DNA from: Hyphomicrobiaceae bacterium
Lineage (GTDB): Bacteria; Pseudomonadota; Alphaproteobacteria; Rhizobiales; Hyphomicrobiaceae
Direction of reading: 5' to 3'
DNA length: 46,882 nt
Assembly (NCBI GenBank): GCA_025359165.1
Contig: JANYHG010000254.1
Span: 1 to 46,882 of the forward strand
Under the pieces are notes generated by a model. The model saw only the letters and a list, made by a program, of their open reading frames with translations, was not told the DNA's origin and did no database searches. Shown here piece after piece: positions 15,306 to 23,380 of this stretch. Every line of letters begins with the position of its first letter. Within the stretch, counting starts at the first letter, position 1. The translations under genes were made by a program, and so were the position numbers.

Positions 15306-16925
15306 TTGCTCTATCATTGGTATCTTGCCGGACATGCCGCCGTCAAACCGGCGCGCGCTGCTGCAGACAGTTACCGGATGTTTTTCAAGCATCCATTCAA
15401 CCCTCTCACACATACCTCGGTAGGACGCAGCGCCGCCGCCGCCTGCGAAGTATTCGAGCGCACCACGCGGCGTTACGACAAGCCTGTGTTCGGCATCGAC
15501 TCCACCGTTGTCGGGGGAGAAACGCTTGCGGTTTCGGAAGAGATCGTGTGGCAACGCCCTTTTTGTAAGTTGATCCGTTTCAAGCGCGCCACGCCGGCCT
15601 CCGGCAAAGAGCTCGAGCAGCCACGGCTGCTTCTGGTAGCCCCGATGTCAGGCCACTACGCAACTCTGCTGCGTGGCACTGTCGAGACTTTCCTGCCAGA
15701 TCATGACGTCTACATTACGGACTGGCAGAATGCGCGCGATGTTCCGGCATCCGCCGGTTCGTTCGATCTCGACGATTACGTCGATACCGTCGCCGATATC
15801 TGCCGCTTCTTTGAGGGTGACGTGCATGTCTTCGCGGTCTGCCAACCGGCTGTGCCGACATTGGCAGCCATTGCCGACATGGAGGCCGCTGGCGATCCGC
15901 ACGTCCCTCGCTCGTTGATGATTGCGGGTGGACCAATCGATACGCGGCGCAGCCCAACGGCTGTCAACAAGCTTGCTCAGGAAAAAGGCACCGAGTGGTT
16001 CCGGAGTAACGTCATCTCCTCAGTGCCTTGGCCGTCGCCGGGATATGGCCGCAGCGTTTATCCGGGCTTCCTTCAGTTGACGGGCTTCATGACAATGAAC
16101 CTCGATCGGCACATGAATGCCCAGAAGGATATGTTCCTCCATCTCGTCCACGGCGATGGCGACAGCGCGGAAAAGCATCGGGAATTCTACGACGAATATC
16201 TGGCTGTCATGGATTTGACCGCCGAGTTCTACTTGGAAACGATCGCATCGGTTTTCGTCGAGCATCGATTGCCGCGCGGAGAAATGCGCCATCGCGGCCG
16301 CAAAATCGATCTGGCTGCGATCAAGAACGTCGCCTTGATGACCATCGAAGGCGAGAACGACGATATCACCGGCAAAGGTCAGTGCAGTTCGGCCATCGAA
16401 TTGTGCTCGAACATCCCCGCATCGAAGAAGCAACACTTCGAGTGCCCGAAGGTCGGACATTATGGTGTGTTCAACGGCTCACGCTTCCGCTCCGAGATCG
16501 CGCCGCGCATGGGTGCTTTCCTGCGGCGGTTCGACGACCGCACAAAAGATCAGCCGCAGCGTAAGTTCAAAGCTCCGGTGCCGTCCAACGCGAACGACGT
16601 CGTCGACAATGGCGATTGGATCGGGGGCGAAGAACCCGCCTTCGCGTTGACAGCCGTTACCGCTGCCGCCAACGTGAACTCTGTTCATGTGGCTGCACGC
16701 ATGGCCGACTACAGCCTTGAAGTGATTGAAAAGACGCTGCCTGTGCACCCGGGCGGTAGCCCTTTTACACCAGATCCACACCTGCAGGAGATGACTCCGG
16801 TCGCGACGCCGTGGGCAATGATGTCTATGGTCAATACGGCGGCGATGGATTTTTGGACCAAGCTCGGTACACCACCGCTCTCCGAAGCAGTCACCGCAAA
16901 GAATGGGCGTTCCGTTAAGGCCTAA
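15306..16925 (+). CDS. phaZ: Intracellular polyhydroxyalkanoate depolymerase
   Basis: Hydrolyses stored polyhydroxybutyrate granules in the cytoplasm. The 539-residue protein has an alpha/beta-hydrolase fold in which the nucleophile is cysteine, as in Ralstonia PhaZa1: Cys179 in FAVCQPAVP, with Asp352 in ENDDITG and His385 in VGHYGVFNG. These line up with C183, D355 and H388 of that enzyme. The TTG start at 15306 is well supported: AAGGAG lies eight bases before it and the protein then begins MLYHWYLAGH as in the family. Family members are about 400-430 residues, so the last 120 (after residue 415) are an extension rich in Ala, Pro and Val with no motif I recognise. It ends at a strong terminator. 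Confidence 0.95.
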   Translation: MLYHWYLAGHAAVKPARAAADSYRMFFKHPFNPLTHTSVGRSAAAACEVFERTTRRYDKPVFGIDSTVVGGETLAVSEEIVWQRPFCKLIRFKRATPASGKELEQPRLLLVAPMSGHYATLLRGTVETFLPDHDVYITDWQNARDVPASAGSFDLDDYVDTVADICRFFEGDVHVFAVCQPAVPTLAAIADMEAAGDPHVPRSLMIAGGPIDTRRSPTAVNKLAQEKGTEWFRSNVISSVPWPSPGYGRSVYPGFLQLTGFMTMNLDRHMNAQKDMFLHLVHGDGDSAEKHREFYDEYLAVMDLTAEFYLETIASVFVEHRLPRGEMRHRGRKIDLAAIKNVALMTIEGENDDITGKGQCSSAIELCSNIPASKKQHFECPKVGHYGVFNGSRFRSEIAPRMGAFLRRFDDRTKDQPQRKFKAPVPSNANDVVDNGDWIGGEEPAFALTAVTAAANVNSVHVAARMADYSLEVIEKTLPVHPGGSPFTPDPHLQEMTPVATPWAMMSMVNTAAMDFWTKLGTPPLSEAVTAKNGRSVKA

Positions 16926-16953
16926 AGCTTTACGCGATTGCGAGAAGATAGAT

Positions 16954-16983
16954 AAGCCCGATGCTCCAGCATCGGGCTTTTTT
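16954..16983 (+). terminator. Rho-independent terminator of phaZ
   Basis: AAGCCCGATGC-TCCA-GCATCGGGCTT is an 11-bp perfect stem with a four-base loop, followed by a run of six T counted from the stem end. It lies 29 bases after the phaZ stop. Confidence 0.93.
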
Positions 16984-17068
16984 GCGCTGAAAATCATGAC
17001 GCACCGCAACACAATCGTGAACACAGCAAGGTTACTCGCAGAATAGCTGACCTGCACCTGCATCTGTC

Positions 17069-17096
17069 TTGACTTGGAGTCTCAGTCACTTAAATA
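17069..17096 (+). promoter_or_regulatory. Candidate promoter of the DksA-like gene
   Basis: TTGACT (17069-17074) and TAAATA (17091-17096) are 16 bases apart, about 65 bases before the start codon. The spacer contains GAGTC, a possible CcrM methylation site. Only the pattern supports this. Confidence 0.35.
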
Positions 17097-17160
17097 GTGC
17101 CGCGTTCGCTAGAAAGACCACAGGGCCGACAAAACTGTGGCTGGGAGAACGGGGATAGTC

Positions 17161-18177
17161 ATGGTGAAAGCTACGCAGCGCCAGCGTTCCAAGGCGGAAA
17201 GACCACCGTCGAGAACATCCACCAGCACCACGTCACCGCAACGAACAAGTAAACGCCGTTCCGCATCTATCACCGTCAAATCGACCAAGGCCTCGTCTTC
17301 GCAGAAAAAGAAGGTGGCCGCGTCCAAGGCGGGCAAAACCGTAGGTCAGCCGGCTGTCAAGCTCCGGACGAATATGCTGAGAGTGGATGCGGCCGCCGTC
17401 CGGCGCATGGTCGGTAAGGGCACGAAGACAAAGACAGTCAAGCCGAGCACTGTCGAAGACAAAGCCGCAAAAAAGCTCGCGAGCGGGAAAAACGCCGCTG
17501 CGACTGCCGGGCCGCCAGCACAGGTTGCGAAGAAGGCGACCCAGAAAGCAACCATCAAGCTCGCTGCATCAAAAACGGATGCAAAAACACTTGCGCCGCC
17601 AAAAAGCCCCGTCCCGGCCTCAACAAAGAATATCGCTCCAGCTAAAAGCTTGATACACGCCGCCTCTAACACGTCGAGCAGCAGTCATCAGCGCGGGACC
17701 GACACACCGCCATTTCCGAGAACCGGCAAGGTCATGGTCAAGACGCCACGTTCGGAAAATGCCACGATCGAGTTGGCTCTCGACTACCGTCCGTCCGATA
17801 AAGAGCCGTTCATGAACGCTCAGCAGCGGCTGTACTTCCGCAACAAGTTGCTGCAGCTCAAAGACGATATCATCAAACAGAACCGTGAAACCTTGCAGAC
17901 GCTACACGAAGATACCGGGCAGCACTCGGATCTGGCCGATAGGGCGACATCGGAGACGGATCGGGCGCTGGAGTTACGCACACGCGATCGGCAGCGCAAG
18001 CTCGTCAATAAAATTGATGCCGCGATTTCGCGGATCGATGACGGCAGTTACGGCTATTGTGAAGAAACCGGGGAACCGATCAGTCTGCGCAGATTGGACG
18101 CGCGCCCGATTGCGACCCTGTCGCTCGAGGCGCAAGAACGCCACGAACGCCGCGAAAAAGTCTATCGGGAAGATTGA
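17161..18177 (+). CDS. dksA: DksA-type RNA polymerase-binding factor with long basic N-terminal tail
   Basis: DksA binds the secondary channel of RNA polymerase and, with ppGpp, adjusts promoter choice in the stringent response. Residues about 215-338 form a complete DksA: coiled coil with tip motif DLADRATSETD (about 257), then YGYCEETGEPISLRRL (about 298) and the end LSLEAQERHERREKVY. The zinc-finger has one cysteine, as in many alphaproteobacterial DksA proteins. The first 210 residues are unusual: mostly Lys, Ala, Ser, Thr and Pro, with many KA/KK steps like histone H1 or AlgP tails, and no fold. The total of 338 residues is over twice the usual length of about 140-150. ATG 17161 follows GGGGA at six bases. 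Confidence 0.9.
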   Translation: MVKATQRQRSKAERPPSRTSTSTTSPQRTSKRRSASITVKSTKASSSQKKKVAASKAGKTVGQPAVKLRTNMLRVDAAAVRRMVGKGTKTKTVKPSTVEDKAAKKLASGKNAAATAGPPAQVAKKATQKATIKLAASKTDAKTLAPPKSPVPASTKNIAPAKSLIHAASNTSSSSHQRGTDTPPFPRTGKVMVKTPRSENATIELALDYRPSDKEPFMNAQQRLYFRNKLLQLKDDIIKQNRETLQTLHEDTGQHSDLADRATSETDRALELRTRDRQRKLVNKIDAAISRIDDGSYGYCEETGEPISLRRLDARPIATLSLEAQERHERREKVYRED

Positions 18178-18232
18178 ACAAACTTTCCGATGTGGGCCGC
18201 CTCGCGGTCGTCGCGGTGACAGCTTCGCGACT

Positions 18233-19459
18233 TCAACGAGGCCGGGACACCTCTGCCTGCACGGCGATCAGATCGAGTGCATGATCGACCTTGTGGCTAT
18301 CGATGCTTGCGCGCAGTTCGCGAACCACAAGAATCGGGCCTGCAAGCTGGCCATATTTTTCAAGCGCCATGAGCCGGATAACGTCGCGACCATCGTTGAT
18401 GACCTGCACGTTGCCGGGGAACTCGTTGCCGCGTGCGCCGTAAATCAAATTCGCAATATCACCGTCGACGACATAATTGGTGACGAGATACTTTGCCCCA
18501 GGCGCGAGTTTCCCCGCTGAAATGGGATTGACCACCAGAGCACGAATACCGAGTTCCGAGGCGACATAAGCGCAGGCACCGCCGCCAAGGCTGTGTCCGA
18601 TGCATTCGGTCGAAAAGCCCTGCATCTGATAGCGCTGAATCACAGATCGGACGTAAGTCTTGGCCATGTAGAATTGCTGCGGCGCCTGCGACTTGATCAA
18701 CGCTTGCCACACATCGGCACCCAGGAAATCGCGCCGTAGATCTTGAGAGCCGGCAACGGCGACAACGATCGTTTTGGTCGTATCGTTGATGTAGGCGTTC
18801 GCTTCGAAGCCTGCGGCAACGGCGCTGGATAGCTCGGCGCCAGTCAGGGCATCGCGTGCGCGTTCCAACACGCGCCAGTCATTGCGGAAATCAAAAACCT
18901 GCTGGCCGGAGAGTTTGCGCTCATCGTAGGTGCGCGATGCAAACTCGAGCTTCACCAGATCTGCGCGTGCCTGGAAGCGCTCAGCAGCCACTATCAGCGC
19001 GTCACCCGCGTCACCGCTGACGCTTACCTCGGGCCGTGGCGGAACGACCGTGCCCGTCGCAATAGGGCTCGTGGAGGGAATGGTGGATGCGGAGAGGGGA
19101 TCAGGTCCGACGGCGGCCAGACGATGCTGTTGGACTGGCGATGGCGGACGCGGCGTAGCGGCGAACCGAAGTGCCGAGCGCGGGCGACGCGCGACCGCCG
19201 GCTCGGTGTCGAGCAGACGGCTGACATAATCGATCAACCACAGGCCGGATCGATCGTCGGACTGCGCGTTATTCGCCGCATGGAGTCTTGCACGACGCGA
19301 CAGCGAAACGCGCGGCAGCCGACGCACCTGTGCTTTGGTCAGCATACCATCGGTCTGGATCATCGAGCCTTTGACGACGGGCTCGTCGCCGAGCGCCGAG
19401 GACACGGCCAAAGCCGAAAGACCACTCGTCACGAACAGACATGCGCATAAACTGCGCAT
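18233..19459 (-). CDS. Secreted lipase-like alpha/beta hydrolase
   Basis: A 408-residue protein with a Sec signal peptide (MRSLCACLFVTSGLSALAVSSALG, probable cleavage before DEP). After a low-complexity Pro/Ser/Arg-rich region up to about 160, a hydrolase domain follows with the nucleophile elbow GHSLGGG (around residue 290), as in class 3 lipases; VVAVAGSQDLRRDFLGADVW and VDGDIANLIYG fit that fold. The N-terminal low-complexity part may be a linker. Substrate unknown. I chose ATG 19459 because it gives a proper signal peptide; the frame extends 29 codons further without one. The ribosome site is weak. Confidence 0.68.
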   Translation of the reverse strand: MRSLCACLFVTSGLSALAVSSALGDEPVVKGSMIQTDGMLTKAQVRRLPRVSLSRRARLHAANNAQSDDRSGLWLIDYVSRLLDTEPAVARRPRSALRFAATPRPPSPVQQHRLAAVGPDPLSASTIPSTSPIATGTVVPPRPEVSVSGDAGDALIVAAERFQARADLVKLEFASRTYDERKLSGQQVFDFRNDWRVLERARDALTGAELSSAVAAGFEANAYINDTTKTIVVAVAGSQDLRRDFLGADVWQALIKSQAPQQFYMAKTYVRSVIQRYQMQGFSTECIGHSLGGGACAYVASELGIRALVVNPISAGKLAPGAKYLVTNYVVDGDIANLIYGARGNEFPGNVQVINDGRDVIRLMALEKYGQLAGPILVVRELRASIDSHKVDHALDLIAVQAEVSRPR

Positions 19460-19679
19460 CGACGCACGGGATCTATAGCTTACTGGCCAACCTGAAATCA
19501 CGTCGTATGCTCCCGCATCGCAGTCCAGCTCGCATACAGGAGCCATAGGCGAGGATACGCGTCACAAACGCCGCCCGAATCGAGTTTACTTTAGCAAGAG
19601 CGGGCATCATCAACTGTTGCTGCAAGCGGGTTCTCAACACCCTATTGGCGTCGGCAGCGGACGCTCGACACTGGCGACG

Positions 19680-20645
19680 TCAGCGCTTATCAGCCAGGCA
19701 CGACAGCGCGGTTTCGACGGACGTATCGTAGGTATAGTGATACGTCGGCGGCTTCGCGGCAGCCTCTACGAGCGCCGCCCGATGACCCTGCTTTTTGACG
19801 CGCTCGACCAGATCAACCGATGCGAAATAGGGTGCCGTGGTATCGCGCCGATTGGCGATCGCAAAGATCTGCCGCGCCGGATCGGCGGACAAGTCCCCGA
19901 CGCGAAACAGCGGTTCGAAATATTTCAGACGCATCGCTTCGTCAGGGGTCATTGGCGCGAACGCGACGGCGGTTATCGTGCGCCGGTCGATCGCAGCAAT
20001 GTCGATGTCTTTCTGCCGTTGCAGGCGCAGGAATTCGGCCATTGCTCCAATGTTGTAGACACCTGAGGCCAGCGCGTAGCACCGTGCCGCCGCACTCGGC
20101 AATGCGATCGCGTGATAGAGCGCGACCGCTGCTCCACCAGAATGGCCGATGATAGCTGCATGGCGAACGGCATCGCGCGCAATGACCGTGTCGATGGCGT
20201 GTCCAATCGACAAATAGGAATCTTCGCGGCGAAACTCGAGCGTTTCACCGTCGGAACCGAACACACCGGTACGCGCCACGAAATACGTCGCTAAGTTGGT
20301 GCGGGCCGCAATGCTGCGCAACCACTCGAGATGATTTGCGAGAACGCGGGCTTCCTCGTCGCGCAAGTTCTTCGAGAACGCACCGGTCCGATGCCACTGC
20401 GGATCGCCGTGGATGAAAAAGAGCGCTCCAGCGCGCGCGCCGCCATTGCCGAACTTGATGATCCTGATATTGCCGCGCTCGGTCGCGATGTTGCGGTCAA
20501 GGCTACGCGCCAGAACGGTCGCAAGACGAACGTTCGGGCTATCGGGCACCTGCGCTGTAGCCCCATAGCAAACCAGATACGAAAGCAGCGCCGACGTGAG
20601 GCACCATAGCTGCGCCACCCGACCAATCTTGCCGTACAAGCTCAT
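19680..20645 (-). CDS. Secreted alpha/beta hydrolase
   Basis: A 321-residue protein with an N-terminal signal sequence (hydrophobic 12-28, possible cleavage after ATA). The hydrolase part has ALFFIHGDP near 74 (oxyanion-hole strand) and the nucleophile elbow IGHSGGAA with Ser169; a late aspartate (NRRDTTAPYF) and histidine (PTYHYTYD) could complete the triad. It does not resemble a specific esterase family I know. Its ATG overlaps the ribokinase stop codon by four bases, so it is expressed from the same message as a sugar kinase, an odd pairing for an exported enzyme. Confidence 0.75.
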   Translation of the reverse strand: MSLYGKIGRVAQLWCLTSALLSYLVCYGATAQVPDSPNVRLATVLARSLDRNIATERGNIRIIKFGNGGARAGALFFIHGDPQWHRTGAFSKNLRDEEARVLANHLEWLRSIAARTNLATYFVARTGVFGSDGETLEFRREDSYLSIGHAIDTVIARDAVRHAAIIGHSGGAAVALYHAIALPSAAARCYALASGVYNIGAMAEFLRLQRQKDIDIAAIDRRTITAVAFAPMTPDEAMRLKYFEPLFRVGDLSADPARQIFAIANRRDTTAPYFASVDLVERVKKQGHRAALVEAAAKPPTYHYTYDTSVETALSCLADKR

Positions 20646-21559
20646 GCGCCGAGCACTCCCTCGACCTCGGCCCGAAGCGGGATACTATCAGCCGCTCCCT
20701 CGCGCGTGACGCTGAGGCCCGCTGCAGCGTTCGCGAAGATGGCGGCTCGATGCAGATCTCGGCCATTCATCAACTCGGCCACGAGCGCGCCAACGAAACA
20801 ATCGCCTGCTCCGGTCGTATCTTTCACCGCCAGTCGGCGGCCCGGTACATGCCAACTGCGCCCGTCGGCTTGGCGCAAAAGCACGCCCTCTGCGCCGAGC
20901 GTGACCACGATCGCTTTTGGTCCAAGTGCCATAACGGCTGCTGCACTATCGCGCACAAGTTGGAGATCACCTCCAATGAAAGGTGGCTTGCCCTGGCAAA
21001 GCGCCTCAAGTTCATGCTCGTTGACGACGAGGATATCGGTCGTCGTCAAAATTTCAGGCGGTAAAGGTCGGTAGGGGGCCGCATTGAGGATCGTGGTGGC
21101 TCCTGCTTGCCTGGCATCGGCAAAGGCGCGAGCGACGATCGCCAATGGAATCTCCAGCTGACAGACGACAAGGTCGTCCGGCGCGACGTCAAGCGAGGCA
21201 CAGTCGTCCCAGACGGAGTTTGCTCCGGACACGACAGTGATGGCATTTTGACCCGTCGCGTCGACCGTTATCAATCCGAGTCCCGTCGGCGCGTCCGCAA
21301 CCACTTCAATAGCGGTTGTATCAATGCCTTGAGCAGCCAAGTAGCCAAGCATCTCCCGTCCGAACGCGTCTGCTCCCACGCGTCCGACAAAATACGATTT
21401 CCCTCCTGATCGAGCGACGGCGACCGCTTGGTTTGCACCTTTGCCGCCGGCGAACAAAGCGCCGCGTTCGGCCAGCACCGTCTCGCCCGGGCGGGGATGT
21501 GCCATCACATAGGCGACGATGTCGCGATTTATGCTGCCGACGACGATTGCTCTGCTCAC
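20642..21559 (-). CDS. rbsK: Ribokinase (PfkB family sugar kinase)
   Basis: Phosphorylates ribose to ribose-5-phosphate with ATP, or acts on a related sugar or nucleoside. The 305-residue protein has both PfkB signatures: FAGGKGANQAVAVAR (37-51) and DTTGAGDCFVGAL (247-259), with catalytic Asp253. The N-terminus VVGSINRDIV fits ribokinase better than adenosine or fructose kinases. No ribose transport or rbsD gene is near. It is the first gene of a two-gene unit with the secreted hydrolase. The specificity is inferred from overall similarity only. Confidence 0.85.
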   Translation of the reverse strand: MSRAIVVGSINRDIVAYVMAHPRPGETVLAERGALFAGGKGANQAVAVARSGGKSYFVGRVGADAFGREMLGYLAAQGIDTTAIEVVADAPTGLGLITVDATGQNAITVVSGANSVWDDCASLDVAPDDLVVCQLEIPLAIVARAFADARQAGATTILNAAPYRPLPPEILTTTDILVVNEHELEALCQGKPPFIGGDLQLVRDSAAAVMALGPKAIVVTLGAEGVLLRQADGRSWHVPGRRLAVKDTTGAGDCFVGALVAELMNGRDLHRAAIFANAAAGLSVTREGAADSIPLRAEVEGVLGA

Positions 21560-21684
21560 GACTGCCCCATCGAACGCGGATACCCGACGTTGCCAACGGT
21601 ATCATGCACGCGCGTAAAACAAACAGTCGGATCTACTGGCCATTTTTTTCGACTGTGAGTGCAGCTGAGGTTCAGGGCAAACTT

Positions 21685-21715
21685 CAAAGCCGAGCGCCCT
21701 ACAGGCCGCCCGGCT
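21685..21715 (-). terminator. Possible terminator of the small gene at 21796
   Basis: On the minus strand an imperfect stem (AGCCG-x-GCG paired with CGC-x-CGGCT, arms 21688-21696 and 21707-21715) is followed by TTTG. It lies about 80 bases after the stop of the small gene. The T-run is short. Confidence 0.35.
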
Positions 21716-21795
21716 CATTCACTTTATTGAATATGCGCTGATCAAACAATATGAAGTGAAATGCTCTATATCACCAAAGTGCGACCAGTCTCGGA

Positions 21796-22047
21796 TCACT
21801 GAAGTTCCAAGACACGTTTCACGACGCCAGTGCGGTTCGCCGCCATTGCGAGAAGTTTTTTCTCGGCAGATGGGACATCGAGTGCAAAACCGAACGGCGC
21901 ATCGTCGACGGCGTAGAACCGCCATGTATACCCGGCGCATTTTGCTCTGGATTTGCTTTTGGTGATCGAACCGATCGCGATATGCGGCTCGGACGCGTCA
22001 TAGAAGTTTACAACGCCGGTGTGCGGGCAATGCTTACTCAACAGCAC
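21796..22047 (-). CDS. Small conserved-looking protein, function unknown
   Basis: An 83-residue soluble protein beginning MLLSKHCPHTGVVNFY, with a mixed beta-rich middle (HIAIGSI, YTWRFYAVDD) and a helical end (PSAEKKLLAMAANR). Three cysteines are present; C7 and H6/H9 are close together but no metal motif is complete. I choose the GTG at 22047 because a strong AAGGAGA lies seven bases before it, although the frame is open 19 codons further. I do not recognise the family. It lies alone between ribokinase and the OmpA-like gene. Confidence 0.65.
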   Translation of the reverse strand: MLLSKHCPHTGVVNFYDASEPHIAIGSITKSKSRAKCAGYTWRFYAVDDAPFGFALDVPSAEKKLLAMAANRTGVVKRVLELQ

Positions 22048-22272
22048 GGATCGTCTCCTTGTGTTGTGTCCGCCGGGCAGGTCATCATCGACTAGCCTGG
22101 ACATACACCTCGACTATCCCCCGAAATGCACTTCTGTCTTCTTGTTATCCAAATAACGTACCATCGGATTGTGACACTGGATAGACTTTCGTTGGAGATA
22201 GGCCGTATTACTATCAGGAATAGACCCACTATTTCATGCTGCGGCGCACAAGTGAGCTAAAATCCAAGACGA

Positions 22273-23301
22273 TCATCTATTTGTAAGTTTGAGCTCGATA
22301 CGCCGGTTGCGCCGCAGCAGTTCCTCGGTCACGCCCTCCTCCAGCGGTTGGAATTCGCCATAGCCCGCAGCCACGAGCCGCTTCGCGGATACACCGCGAC
22401 TGATGAGGTATTTGACTACCGATGTCGCGCGGGCGCTCGAAAGCTCCCAGTTCGAAGGGAACTGCAAACTGGCGATCGGGCGCGCGTCGGTGTGGCCGTC
22501 GACCTGAAGCGACCAGTCGATCTCTTTCGGGATTTGACGTTCGAGCTCGACGATAGCTGCGGCGAGCTGGTCGATCGCAGCCAGCCCTTCCACCGTCATG
22601 AGTGCCTGCCCGGACGGGAAAAGGACCTCGGATTGGAATACGAAGCGGTCGCCGACGACGCGGATATCCTTGCGATCGCGAAGCAGTTCCCGCAGCCGGC
22701 CAAAAAAATCGGAGCGATAGCGCTGCAGTTCCTGAACTTGCTTGGCGAGCACCACGTTCAACCGCGCTCCGAGATCGGAAATTCGAGTCTGGCTGTCCTT
22801 GTCCTTGGCTTCCGCCGCCCCCAGCGCCTCCTGGATGGCGGCCATCTGCCGCCGCAAGGCGGCGAGTTGCTGGTTGAGCGCATCGACCTTCGCCAAAGCT
22901 TCGTTCGAAATCGCCTTCTGATCGTCGAGGTTCTTGGCAACCATCGCAAAGCGCGATTGGCCATCCTTCGACTTCTCGTCCTCAGCACCGATCAGGCCAG
23001 ACAACCTTGAATTTTCGATGCGGATGCTGGCGAGAGACGCCTGCAACGCCGCCATCTCGTCGGCCGAAGACTTACCCTTCGATTTTTCCAGCGAGAGCAA
23101 ACTCGTCAGTTCGGAAATTTGTCGCGTCAGCCGTTTGAGCGCATTGTCTTTGCCGTTGGCTTCCTGACTGACGAAGTATTGTGCCAGCATGAAGATCGAC
23201 AACAGCAGCGTCAAAACCATAAGCAGGGTCGATAGCACGTCCACATAAGCCGGCCAGAATTCGCCGTAGCTTTCGCGCCGCCGTCCGCGTCCCATTGCCA
23301 T
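22273..23301 (-). CDS. OmpA/MotB-like peptidoglycan-binding membrane protein
   Basis: A 342-residue protein. One N-terminal membrane helix (about 19-45: YVDVLSTLLMVLTLLLSIFM) precedes a long coiled coil (about 50-190). A C-terminal OmpA domain (about 215-342) with VDGHTDARPI, NWELSSARA, GYGEFQPL and RRNRRIEL binds peptidoglycan. The arrangement is that of MotB/ZorB-type stators; an Asp in the membrane helix region (VDVLST) could be the proton-binding residue. The partner channel protein is the next gene upstream, 79 bases away. I start at ATG 23301; a GTG four codons upstream is possible. Confidence 0.88.
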   Translation of the reverse strand: MAMGRGRRRESYGEFWPAYVDVLSTLLMVLTLLLSIFMLAQYFVSQEANGKDNALKRLTRQISELTSLLSLEKSKGKSSADEMAALQASLASIRIENSRLSGLIGAEDEKSKDGQSRFAMVAKNLDDQKAISNEALAKVDALNQQLAALRRQMAAIQEALGAAEAKDKDSQTRISDLGARLNVVLAKQVQELQRYRSDFFGRLRELLRDRKDIRVVGDRFVFQSEVLFPSGQALMTVEGLAAIDQLAAAIVELERQIPKEIDWSLQVDGHTDARPIASLQFPSNWELSSARATSVVKYLISRGVSAKRLVAAGYGEFQPLEEGVTEELLRRNRRIELKLTNR

Positions 23302-23380
23302 GCACACTCTCACTTTTCAGAACGCGCTACGTTGTAGGATTGCGCTTTTAACGGGCATACCGCCCACCCTTTTGCCGGGG

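Noticed and set aside
17137-17160. GTG start eight codons earlier for the DksA-like gene
   Set aside because: The ATG at 17161 has GGGGA at a proper distance; the GTG has none.
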